Assembly (NCBI RefSeq): GCF_030272615.1
Contig: NC_081412.1
Coordinates: 141,774,747 to 141,838,746 of the forward strand
From: Cryptomeria japonica
Lineage: Eukaryota > Streptophyta > Pinopsida > Cupressales > Cupressaceae
DNA: 64,000 bases
Reading direction: 5' to 3'
Part shown: positions 46,758 to 57,052 of the stretch, piece by piece
Layout: every line of letters begins with the position of its first letter
Numbering within the stretch: position 1 is the stretch's first letter
Position numbers and translations under genes: made by a program
Notes under the pieces: model-generated
Database searches by the model: none
Told to the model about the DNA's origin: nothing
The model's input: the letters and a program-made list of their open reading frames with translations, nothing else

Positions 46758-47357
46758 TAGATCAAATTTCCAGACAACGACGTTCTTGGTATCTCCACCA
46801 AACAATGGATCTTATACTTTGATGGATCCTATATGCAACATGGCTGAGGTGCTGGCATTCTATTCATTACTCCTGAAGGGAACACCATACCAAGATCATA
46901 TAGGCTTATGTTTCCATGCACAAATAATGTTGCTGAATATGAGACACTGGTTATAGGCATCAAAATGGCTGTAGAATGGAGAATCACAGAATTAAAAGTC
47001 TACAAAGATTCACAATTAGTCATCAATCAATTCAACAATGACTATCAGACAAAGGATGACAAGTTGTTGCCATATAAGTGAATGGTGGATAATTTCAAGC
47101 AATATTTTGTACACATCACCTTTGAGCAAATACTAAGGTTTGACAATAGAGTAGCCGATGCAATGGCTACTATCACTTCACTACTACAAATTCCAGAGCA
47201 ACACAATCGTTATGAGTTTCTGGTAGAGCAGCTATTCTCCCCAACCTATGACCATTCTGATTCCCATGTTATCTATGCCTTGACCAGTTTGAACTCTCCA
47301 TTATATGGACTAATATACGATTATCTTAAGAGAAATATCCTACCCATTGACCTATCC
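46758..47357 (+). pseudogene. E3 second RNase H (Tat-lineage type)
   Basis: Shows WILYFDGSYM, GAGILFITPEGN, NVAEYETLVIG, VYKDSQLVINQ and NRVADAMATI, that is the D-E-D-D set, in the same frame as RT with stops at 46758, 46845 and 47079. Same domain and order as E5. Confidence 0.87.
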
Positions 47358-48575
47358 TGAAACCAAAAATGCAACTTTATCCAGCAAGCCACCCATTATA
47401 CTCTCACTGCTGATACTTTGTATCATCGAGGTCTAGATGCTACTCTTCTTCGTTGCCTTGATCGTAATGAATCTAACTCCACTTTACAAGAGCTTCATGA
47501 AGGTATCTGTGGCACACATTCAAGTGGTCCTACTCTTGCTAAAAAGATTCTAAGAATGGGATATTACTGATTGACAATGGAAAAAGACTCTTATCACTTT
47601 GCAAAGAAGTGTCCTAAATGCCAAATCCATGGCAATCTTATACATGCACCAGCATAAGAATTGCAGCCATTCACAACATCCTGGCCCTTTTGCCAATGGG
47701 GATTGGATTTAGTAGGAAAAATTCATCCTTCATCTTGAAATGGACACAATTTCATTATAACTGCAACAAAATACTTTACCAAGTGCATTGAAGCGGTCCC
47801 CATGACCATAATAACTGGAAAACAGATAGCCTCTTTTATCCTTAATTATCTGATCTACAGATATGGCATCCCAAGTTCTATCATCGTAGATAATGGATGA
47901 CCTTTCAAAAACCAAGATGTACGTGAACTATGTGAAAAATTCAAAATCCAACATCATTTTTCTACACCTTATTACCCATAGGGGAATGGTCAGGTAGAAG
48001 CATCCAACAAGACAATATTGAAAATCCTAAAGAAAACAGTGAATGACGCAGACAAAGATTGGCATGTACAACTCAATCCAACACTTTGGGCATACAAAAC
48101 TAGCATCCGCACACCTACGGGACCTACACGATATTCATTAGTATATGGATCGGAAGCAATTTTACCATTAGAGGTAGAAATTTCATCTCTAAGAGTCTCT
48201 TTGAAAGGCCTAATTCCAAATGAAGAGTATCGAGTCAACCGACTGCAGGAGCTTGAACTTCTAGATGAAAGATGCCAATGTGCCTACACTCATCTCAAAG
48301 CATATTAGCAACACATGTACAAAAGCTACAACCACAAGGTCATTCCCAGAATTTTTAAAATTAGTGACCTAGTACTCAAGGAAAATCCTAGAAATCAGCA
48401 AGATCGGGAAAAGAAAGGGAAATTTGAACCTAACTGGTTAGGTCCCTATAACTGGTTAGGTCCCTATGTCATCATATCAACCTATGGATCAGGGACTTAT
48501 CAACTAACAACTTTAGAAGGAGATGTGCTCGATGAACCAACTAACAACATTCATTTTAAGAAATACTACACTTGA
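47358..48575 (+). pseudogene. E3 Gypsy integrase
   Basis: Zinc domain LHEGICGTHSSG and KKCPKCQIHGN (HHCC complete). Core: QWGLDLVGK (D), IIVDNG (D), GNGQVEASNK (E), all catalytic residues present. The C-terminal part contains WAYKTSIRTPTGPTRYSLVYG, LPLEVEI, then KGKFEPNWLGPY and TYGSGTYQL up to a stop at 48573-48575. Seven in-frame stops break it (47358, 47568, 47655, 47736, 47898, 47979, 48306). At about 48432-48470 an 18-base in-frame tandem duplication repeats NWLGPY. Confidence 0.9.
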
Positions 48576-49941
48576 GTAGTGTAATGCACGGAAAAGTCAA
48601 AAAATTAAAAAAAATATCAAAAAATCAAGAAAAAGCAAATAACAAGGTACAATAAAAGCAACTGGTGAAAACCTAGACAGGTGCTATTGTGAGAGGACAG
48701 CTCCTCTATCTATATTTTACCATTTCCTCCATAGTTAAGCACTATCAGCCATCGCCCAATGTTTTATCATAATATCCATCCAGGACATACTTAGTGTAGT
48801 CACTATCCTGGTTTATCCACATATCCTTTCACTGCATCTCATCATGGCTTGGTAATCACTATACATATCCACATTAAGAGGATCACTCGGCTCGGGGCAG
48901 TATCAATTAGAGCTTGCAGCATGTTCAAGATGTCAAAACTGGTAGCAAACTCAGAGCATCATATCCAGCAAACAAAACTCAAACAATCACAAAAACCACA
49001 CATTGATCACTTAATGGGATTCACAAACTATGATGGATGATTTTCTGAAGTATCAAATGTTGCATCTTGCATAAAGTTTTGACTCTTTTTGCACTTGAAC
49101 TTTTTGAGTTATTAGATCCTCTACATGTTCTCAACAAAATCTTCACGCTAGAGAAAGTCGTGAGGACTCCAATATTTTTTTAGTTTTCTGTTTGGGAGGT
49201 GATCATTTGTACTATGTAGATACTTGTCTCGAGACATGATTCACAACATATCACTGAAAACATGATTCCACTTTACGCATACAAATGGTTTAATCTTGTC
49301 TGTTTATACACAATCTGTGCTCAAGTTGTCCTGGTTGAATTATACCTTGATGCTTGTGCTATCTTGCAAAATAAAAAATCATGTAAATTTTTCTCAAGTC
49401 ATTATGGTTCAATTATACCATTATGCTTGTATAAATTTTCAACATATCCCAAAACAAATCAATGCTCAATGATGATACCTACAAAGAAAGAAAACAACAT
49501 GTGGCTATACAGGGATGACCAATATAGAATGAGGATGATCAAAACAATTAGTTGCATATCATTTTACAATTAGTTGCATATCATTATCATACATCTCATT
49601 TTCAAGATACATCTCACAACATATCATTATCATACATCTCATTTTCAAGATACATCTCATAGCATATCATTATCATACATCTCATTTTCAAGATACATCT
49701 CACAACATCATGCATTATCACATCATATTCATCACATATTGAATCACATGAATCTATCTAAGCATTGCATCATCATCATAAAAACAAAAAAATCATATAG
49801 AAAGCATAATCCATCACATATCACATAAGGATCAAAGAAAATGGTGTCATATATATATCTCAAAAAATTATCAATGTACAAAATATGTCATGTCTATGCC
49901 AATACAACAAAATGATCAAAATACAATGGAGATAATGTCTC
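48576..49941 (+). other. E3 3' untranslated region after pol
   Basis: 1.4 kb without a gene. It begins with the conserved post-pol motif GGTGAAAACCTAGACAGGTGC at 48664-48684, then unstructured text, a 43-base triplication (49577-49705) and AT-rich sequence up to the antisense gene's stop. Frames at 48849, 49262 and 49574 are repeat- or chance-derived. Confidence 0.6.
49577..49705 (+). repeat. 43-base triplication in E3 3' UTR
   Basis: Three head-to-tail units at 49577-49619, 49620-49662 and 49663-49705, nearly identical (CATATCATTATCATACATCT, then CATTTTCAAGATACATCTCA). Low divergence suggests recent amplification. Tat-lineage 3' UTRs are known for such arrays. Confidence 0.9.
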
Positions 49942-51864
49942 TTAGGTATGACTATCTCCTGAGGGAGACGGTCTCGTTGTAGATGTCCCAGTAGCTGGAT
50001 CTCCAGGTGGATCCTGTCTAGGAGGCCCTGTCATGCCTTTGCTCTCTGTCCTCGACCCAGTCTCTCGAGATCGACTGGATCTCGATGTTGTGAAAATCTG
50101 TACTCGCCACTCCCTGGGCACCGCATCCTCATAATGTCTCCAGTAGTACTCAGCCTCCTTGGCTCTCAAAGCCAGCTCTCTCAAGGTGTCTCTCATCGGG
50201 CCACCTATTGTCGCTCTCTGCAAACTTGCTGCAAGATCCTCTACTCAACCCCAACACTCTATGTCTATATCACGCTCTGTGGTTAGCTGAATAATCTGAT
50301 GCTGATGCGCCAACAACTGTGTCTGCAACTACTGCACTAACAATTACAGAGATCTAATCTATTCATCCTCTAGATGCATCGAAATCCGCATCTATAGGGG
50401 TACCTGTGAAGGGGTACCCCCTGTCCCTCTACTTGTCCTCGGTGCTGGTGGAGGTAAAACATCTGACCTCCTCCTCTGGGCCGGTCATCTGAAATCATCA
50501 TGCCCTCCTACCACCGCTATCACCTCTCCAACCCTCTTCTCACCCCCAGCTTTGATAGCCAAACCTCCTCTCCCTCTATCCACCATAGCCCGCCGCACTG
50601 TTCTCTCCACCTGTATCCCTCTATCACCACCATCTCCACCATCACCTCCTCCTCCATCACCTCCACCCTCATCAACCTCTTCGCCAGCCTCTCCCCATCT
50701 CCCTAGCCTCTCAAGCTGATCATCCTCATCATCATCAAAAGCGGGAATCATCTCCACTGGATCTGATATCCTGGCAACTACATGCACTACAAATAGTGTT
50801 GCGAACTCATCAGTCATCCTTGCATCCATTATCTCAGGGGAATAGTCCCATATCTGGCCAACTAAGTGAAAGAACTCCACGGCTGCTGCGCTATCAATCA
50901 TGGGTCCCCACTTTGGAATATCCTGTCTCCGTTGAGCATAAAAACATGCTCCCTGTGGAATCCCCTACTGTCGACCATACTGCTGCAACACTCGGCTATG
51001 CAGAAACCTCTCAATAATAAAGGGCATCCACCCTATTAGATACCTAGACATATATACATAAGGCATCTCCATCCCGTCCTCTGCCCATACCTCACACCCT
51101 ATATATGGTCTCCAAATGAACGTATCAATGTCATCCAAAATTCTCTAGTGCTCTAGTTTGCCTAGCTTGTACTGGACAACTATCCCTCGATATTCGTATG
51201 CATACACACACCTAACAGGCCTATCTATGTCTGCCACTAGCCTGGCTGCGAGAATGTGCTCCAATGCCCATACCTATAGCAGTGTCACTCTAGCTGATAA
51301 ACTGCCATAACCCAAGTACACCACCTGATGCAAATCCCTATATAAGTGGGCCAGCATAGCCAACCCCCATGCGAAGTGGTGACCCTGGGTCACCATATCA
51401 TCCAGGACCAACCCCCATCCTACTGCCAATCCCTTCAACCTACGGTCGGGACATAAGAAACCACCTATAAAACTTGCCAGCATTGATGGAAGAGGAGCAT
51501 AATCCAAATCTAGGAATTCCTGCCAAGGGATCTTGTACCTGCAAACTGTATCATCTTGTAGAATCTGGCAAAGTGCCTCTATCCCACCCTCCTTAGTCTG
51601 CTTATAGGGTAGCAATGCACCTACCATAGGAATCTGTAAAATCTGGTAACTATCCTCAAGTGTCACTGTGATCTCGCCTGTCGCCAAATGAAAGGTGTTT
51701 GTATCACTGTGCCACCTCTCAGCTAATGTTGTCAATAAACCCTGGTTAACGATAAACCGAGACATCTCTAACAATGAGGACAAGCCACACCTCTCAATAA
51801 TATCCATATCAGCCTGTGTCAATCATGGTATCAATGACCATGGTCTCAGAAATCGCTCTCACGA
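49942..51864 (-). pseudogene. E3 antisense plant-mobile-domain-like gene, main exon
   Basis: On the strand opposite to pol, one frame runs about 640 codons to a stop before 49942, interrupted only by stop codons (for example at 51271, 51148 and 50980 and a cluster at 50300-50480), not by frameshifts. It begins RFLRPWSLIP, LTQADMDIIERCGL, then LLTTLAERWHSDTNTFHLATGEITVTLEDSYQILQIPMVG, GWGLVLDDM, RHF-like QGHHFAWGLAMLAHLYRDL, FIWRPYIG, all typical of the plant mobile domain family (PMD, annotated as aminotransferase-like). The C-terminal third is acidic/Gly-rich, then coiled coil. Antisense extra genes between pol and the 3' LTR are known in Tat elements. Function is unknown; it could be a captured host or transposon protein. 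Confidence 0.8.
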
Positions 51865-52976
51865 CTGAACCACTCCTGTCAAAAAGCAAAACAAGTCCAA
51901 TATCAATTTCCTCATCAAAAACATTGATATCAAAATCAAATTAATACAAAAACTTGAAACTTTGAAAATCTAATCAAGTTCCACATAATATCAATCCATT
52001 TTCATATCACATCATGTCAGCTTGTAACACAACTCAAGTTCCACAATCATATCAACTTGTAACACAACTCAAATTTCACATTCATATCAACTTGTAACAC
52101 AACTCAAGTTCCACAATCATATCAACTTGTAACACAACTCAAGTTCCACAATCAATGCAACTTGTAAAACAAATCAAGCTCCACATATATTAACTTGAAA
52201 CAATGCAAATCAAATCAAGTTCATATAAAAAACATCCATATCAAAAACCACATCATATCAAATCAACATCAAATCAATATCAACTTGAAACATTGCAAAT
52301 AAAATCAAGTTATATCAGAACTGATATTGGACAACTTATCAAAACAATGACAGTAGACACACAAACTGACAATTTGCACCTATCTCGGAAAAACTGGCAT
52401 GAACCTACCAATTTTCTTCATCCAAAAATCACACTTTACCAAAAATTTTCCTATGCGCTAAACAATCTTTTCTACGTGCTAAACTGCTTGCTATGCACTA
52501 CCCTATCCTCACAAAGCGCTACCTAATCCACCCTATGTGCTAGCCAGCACCTACACGCTATCCCTTTTTCCCAATGCGCCACCTAACCTACCCCAAGTGC
52601 TAAACTACCCTATGCGCTATCCAATCCTGGTCTGGCATTGTAAACCTAACCCTATGCGCTAGGGTATACCTACGTGCTACCTATGCCTACCCATGTGACC
52701 CCCTAGCAACCCTATGCGCTAGGTCTAACCTATGCACTACCCTGTGATCCTGGTGTGCTAACCTAATCCTAAGTGCTACCCTAATTTACCACTGTGCTAC
52801 CCTAATCCTTTTGGATGCTACCCTATTTTATTGACCCCTACATGCTACGAAAACTATCGTATGCGCTACACTTTGACCCCAACGCGCTAAACCGACAAAT
52901 CCGCGTGACAAAATTGAAAACATGATAAAAAATGACAAAATAAAAAATCCAAAAGGGGTTAGAAAGGTTGACTTAC
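51865..52976 (-). other. Predicted intron of the E3 antisense gene
   Basis: The donor on the minus strand is CCT|GTAAGT (complement of 52971-52979). The acceptor is either GGTTCAG| just before 51864, which is in phase with the PMD frame, or the stronger TTTTTGACAG| ending at 51876, which is not. It has no open PMD frame and contains the GCGC repeat array. Splicing is an inference from sequence. Confidence 0.45.
52440..52910 (-). repeat. Inverted GCGC repeat array in the antisense gene
   Basis: About twenty diverged units of about 20-23 bases reading CTATGCGCTA, CTACGTGCTA or CTATGCACTA on the plus strand. On the minus strand this is TAGCGCATAG, the same motif as the leader arrays at 38128-38395 and 39905-40255, which have it on the plus strand. 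The arrays are thus inverted relative to each other within one element. Confidence 0.82.
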
Positions 52977-53051
52977 AGGTAGTCCATACGCAACAGGTCT
53001 CCGATACCTCCGCATGCGCTTGAATTGATGAGAAGCATAAGGAACCGGCAT
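52977..53051 (-). pseudogene. Predicted first exon of the E3 antisense gene
   Basis: An ATG at 53051 opens 25 codons (MPVPYASHQFKRMRRYRRPV, then AYGLP), ending exactly at a GTAAGT donor and in phase 0 with the PMD frame at 51864. The peptide is strongly basic (KRMRRYRR), possibly a nuclear localisation signal. I cannot compare it with E5, where this region is deleted. Confidence 0.4.
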
Positions 53052-53458
53052 GTTGACTTTTCTCCAAGTGTCAATTTCTCTAAAAAGTCAACAAGCACAA
53101 ATGAGACAAAAAGAACTCACTTTTTCCCTTTTATAGGATAAATCAAAATTAGGGTTATGTGGAGGAATGCATAAATTGCTCATGGTGTCTCATACAACCC
53201 TACCAAACATCATTATCGGGAGATGAATCAATTTATCGCATTCAACATAGCCAAAAATTTAACATGCCATAAAATTTATCAAAATTATCCAAATCAAATC
53301 AAATGTTCAAAATTTAATTTATCTCCTGAAGGGGCATTATCAACATCATTTATCAAATCTGGGGCATGACATAAACATCTTGATATAAAAATTGATCATA
53401 ACTAAATCATAGCAACACATCATTTTCTTTGAATCAACATGTGCACACATGTCACTTC
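53052..53458. other. E3 region between antisense gene and PPT
   Basis: About 400 bases with no coding frame of note. It would contain the antisense promoter if exon 1 is correct; no clear TATA box is seen on the minus strand. It ends in the sense PPT. Confidence 0.5.
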
Positions 53459-53472
53459 AAAGAGGGGCAAAA
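53459..53472 (+). promoter_or_regulatory. E3 polypurine tract
   Basis: AAGAGGGGCAAAA lies directly before the 3' LTR TGTAGACG. It primes plus-strand synthesis. Confidence 0.85.
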
Positions 53473-54954
53473 TGTAGACGTATAAAAATGACCATATTCC
53501 TAAATGAATATTTAATGTTCATTTTATTCCCATTCCTCTATTTAGTTAAATCTAATTTAATTAAATCATCCACATTCTTTTATTTAATTAAATAAATTAT
53601 TCAATTTATTTAGTTAAATTCACTAAAGCCTTTTACATCATTTAATTGAATAAATCATTTTATTTAATTAAATCCCTTCTTCTTACTTTTAATTAAATTT
53701 ACATTTAGTTAATAGTTTATCCCAAATTGAATAAATCTAATTTATTTAATTTCCCAATTTACAACCAAATTGAAATAAATAAATTAATTTTAATTAATCC
53801 TATTATCCCTCATCCACTTGCATTTTCCTACATCTCCCACTTGCATCCTAACCCTATTCCTAATTTCTTCTAGAATCCATCTAATCCTAATCAATTAACC
53901 TAAACCCATCCATTATCCCTTTTCCCTAAATTTGAGGAGGTCACTTCTCAAATTTAGAGTAAAGTCTTCAAAAGGCATTAAAGCCTTTATGCCTTCAACA
54001 AGGTAACTTGTTGAATACCCCCAAATTTGGAAGGACTCTTACAAATTTATCCCTAAAGTCTTCAAACCATTAATGGTTAACTAACCCTTAGTGGCATGGT
54101 TAGAGACTTTTTGACTAACTTAACCTCCTTCTAACCTAGGGGTCTCATCAAGCATTCATTGCTTTGACCATGGTTATCCCTTTAACCCTTGTACAAGAGT
54201 TTATCCCTTGGGTAAAAGCTTTATCCATTGGATAACCCTAACCTAACCTTAACCCTTACCTCCTAAGGTAACCATGAGGTCTTCTCAAGCATTTAATGCT
54301 TCTTTCATCTCCTCTCAAGCAGTCTTATGTTGACAATTGTCACCATTTCATTGGTGAAAATTGTAAACATGGATTGATAAGTTTCAATCCTGACCCTTGA
54401 TTTACTCCTTCAATCTTGACCATCCATTGCCCTATTTTCACTATAAATAGAGCTCTCATTCCTCCATTTTAAGGATCCATGCAAGCTTTTAGTATCTCAT
54501 TTATGCTCAAATTTATCAATACATCTAGCTTCTCTTTATAATAGGAATGAATCTAATAAACATTTTAGAGTATTTCCTTTATCATTAGCTTAGATCATTA
54601 ACTAGTATATCATGTTAGGATAGTATTGCTACTAACCTTGTCATCTTATAATCTAGTTTATTGCATTTGTAGAATCATGCATAGATAGGATGCATTTCAT
54701 AATTAAATCAAACATAAGCACCCCTCTTTCTTGCATTCATCATTCCTAAGCCACTTTGCTCAGTGATCTGAGAGCAAAGGCATTGGCTTGAGGGACCTTG
54801 TGAGATAGAGAACCATGGAACCAACCTTGGGAACTTGAGTCATTATTCATGACTCCATAACTTGCACCAAGAAGTCCTATGGGTGTGTGAGCAAGCCTCT
54901 TTGAGACCACATATTCACCTTTTAAGTTTCATTGACCCGCTTTTCCCGCACACA
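53473..54954 (+). repeat. E3 3' LTR
   Basis: 1482 bases, TGTAGACGTA...CCCGCACACA, partner of 36563-38041, followed by the duplicated CTTAC at 54955-54959. Confidence 0.95.
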
Positions 54955-54959
54955 CTTAC

Positions 54960-55543
54960 CTTTCTTGATGATTACCTAGTCCATATTGTAGACTGCAGTG
55001 CTCACTACTTCTCTCCAAAAAGTGTGAGCAACCTTCCCTTGAATCAACATTGTTCTGGCTGCTTCAACTACAGTCCAGTTGTTCCTTTTTACTAGGCCAT
55101 TTTGTTGTGGAGTCCGGGGGGCAGACAGTTGCCTCTTGATGCCATTCTCTTCATAGTATTTATTGAATTCACCATAAGTGAACTCACCTACTTGGTCGGT
55201 TCTAAGGCATTTAATCCTCTTACCGCTTTTCCTTTTCAACTAGTGCTCTGAAGGCTTTAAACTTTCCAAAATCTTGAGACTTGTCTTTCAAGAATGTGAC
55301 CCACATCATTCTTGAGAAATCATCAGTGAGAATCATAAAGTACCTATCTCCCTGAACACTCCTAGGTTTCATAGGACCACACAAATTAGTATGCACAAGA
55401 TCAAGTAAATTATCTACTATGAAAGATTTACCTTTGAAGGTTGAGGAAGACATTTTCCCCAGTTGACATTCTCTGCACAAAGGATTCTTCGATCTATTCA
55501 GCACAAGCAATCCTCTAACTACCTTGATCTTACTGGCCTTCAC
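54960..55543 (-). pseudogene. E1 integrase, zinc-binding end and core
   Basis: 55220-55543 has CRECQLGKMSSSTFKGKS, LDLVHTNLCGPM (N for the first catalytic D) and TDDFSRMMW. A frame change near 55235 leads to 54976-55239: DQVGEFTYGEFNKYY, SAPRTPQQNGLVKRNNW, with K in place of the E in the usual GIAER/GVVER, then FWREVVSTAVYNMD. After one stop the frame reaches VIIKKGK at E3's border and continues at 36557. At least two catalytic residues look lost. Confidence 0.9.
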
Positions 55544-55805
55544 AATATTATCAAAATTTACATGGTAGAGTCTCCTATGTCATATCCAACTGTCATCAAA
55601 CTTAGCCATTAGACATTGTCTCATATTTGTATTTAACTGAAATAAGTTACCTTTGTTCTGCATACTGGTGGCCATCAGTTCACCACTCTTTCCTTTTACT
55701 TTTCACAGTCCACCTTTGAATTCCAAAGTGAGTCCTTTATCATTCAGCTGGGCAATAGTCAAAAGGTTATGCCTGAGACCTTCTACCCAATACACATTAT
55801 CAACA
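55544..55805 (-). pseudogene. E1 protease C-terminus and GAG-pre-integrase
   Basis: In broken minus-strand frames one can read the region that joins protease to integrase (NVYWVEGLRHNLLTIAQLND-like around 55740-55800, then a GAG-pre-integrase part up to 55544). Several stops. The plus-strand frame at 55653-55886 is not coding. Confidence 0.6.
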
Positions 55806-56981
55806 CTAATTTTTCCATTGATTGCCTTTTACCATACATGGTGCATCATTACCAAATCTGACTACACCTCCATCATACTCTTCTAGAGATAGAAACTTTT
55901 TCCGGTCACTAGTCATGTGGTGAGAACATCCACTATCAATAATCCACTCATTAGAATTATCAAAGCAGGAGACAAGATCCTTCTTGTCTGACACATCTTC
56001 CTTAATAGCTATAAACACTATGTCTTTACTTTCTTCATCTTCTGATTCATCATCGGTGACACCTTCATCGACTACAACAAGATAGTTTCTCCTATTTCCT
56101 CCTTTGAACTTTTTAAACTTCTCCGGTTTGTCCTTATTATCACTATTAGGATAGTTGACAACAATGTGTCCTATCCTATTGCAAGAAAAACATTTCAAGG
56201 GGAGCTTACCTCTGTATTTTCTAGTTCCCTTAGGAAGTCTCTTGGCAAGAAGAGCTTCAAACTCCATCAGGATCTCCACATCATCCATATCTCTGCTTTG
56301 TCTAGGTTCATAGCTGGTACCAACTTCTTTTCTCTTTCTAGATAGTGCAGCAGATGCTCTAAAGGCTAATTCAATCTTCTGAACACTGCCATCATAACTA
56401 TTTAGCTCATATGCGGTCAACTTAGCAATCATGGAGTCTAGGGATACCTTTGTCTTGTCAATAGATCTCAACTCCTGAATAGCGGTAACCCTTATTGCAT
56501 AGACCAATAACAAGGATCTCAAAACTTTTCTAACAATGTTGGGATCATCCATTGTACCTCCTGCACTCTTGATATCTCCAACAATAGTTTTAATTCTTAT
56601 CCCATATTGTTGAATGGTCTCTCCTGCAACCATCCGCATGTCTTCAAATTTTCCCCTAAGGCTTTCTTCCTTAGCTTGCTTCACATGCTTATCACCACCA
56701 TAGATAGTCTCCAGAGTATCCCATACATCTTTGAGATTGTCTTTATTCTGAACATCTATAAACTCAATATCAGATAGACTGCTGATAAGAGCTTCCATGA
56801 ATTGCCCATTCTCCTGAATCTCTCTTCTTTGATCACCAGTGAGAGTACCTATAGGGACAACATAAGTATTCTCAGCATAGTTCCAGTGTTGAGCATCCAT
56901 GCTTTTAATGTAGATCTTCATTCTTTCCTTCCATATCTTAAAGTTATCTCTGTTGAATTTAGGACCTTCCCTCTTCATCAT
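55806..56981 (-). pseudogene. E1 gag and retropepsin
   Basis: 391 codons from MMKREGPKFNRDNFKIWKER at 56981, with no internal stop. UBN2-type gag domain (VWDTLETIYGGDKHVKQAK, LRGKFEDMRM, YAIRVTAI). Zinc knuckle C264, C267, H272 but Tyr277 instead of the last Cys (CFSCNRIGHIVVNY). Acidic spacer, then retropepsin WIIDSGCSHHMTSD (D349-S-G). The frame ends at 55806 a little after DAPCMVKG, so the protease is cut short by a frameshift. The start is about 57 bases after the PBS. Confidence 0.9.
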
Positions 56982-57037
56982 TAGAATAGGATCTTTTCCT
57001 CAAGGGGTTAAGCTTATAGCACCAAGGACCTGGAGGA

Positions 57038-57052
57038 CACTATAATACCAAT
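57038..57052 (-). promoter_or_regulatory. E1 primer-binding site (degraded)
   Basis: On the minus strand next to the LTR, the sequence reads ATTGGTATTATAGTG. It corresponds to TGGTATCAGAGC with several changes, at least one a C-to-T transition. Confidence 0.7.

Larger units (their letters stand above)
36563..54954 (+). mobile_element. E3: Tat-like Ty3/Gypsy retrotransposon with antisense mobile-domain gene
   Basis: 18.4 kb, the only nested element in plus orientation: 5' LTR 36563-38041, PBS, 2.9-kb leader with repeat arrays, gag, DGG protease, G-patch-like segment, RT-RNase H, second RNase H, integrase ending at 48575, 3' UTR, antisense gene 49942-53051, PPT, 3' LTR 53473-54954. CTTAC is duplicated exactly (36558-36562 and 54955-54959). 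Domain order matches E5, but nucleotide similarity is low, so these are two families of the same lineage. Confidence 0.95.

Noticed and set aside
49942..51864. Antisense gene as a retroviral envelope-like ORF
   Set aside because: No signal peptide or membrane segment is apparent, it is on the opposite strand, and its motifs fit the plant mobile domain better.
52828..53067. 79-codon minus-strand frame overlapping the predicted antisense exon
   Set aside because: It runs through the splice-donor-like site and the GCGC repeats in a different frame from the proposed exon, with Phe/Leu-rich low-quality sequence.
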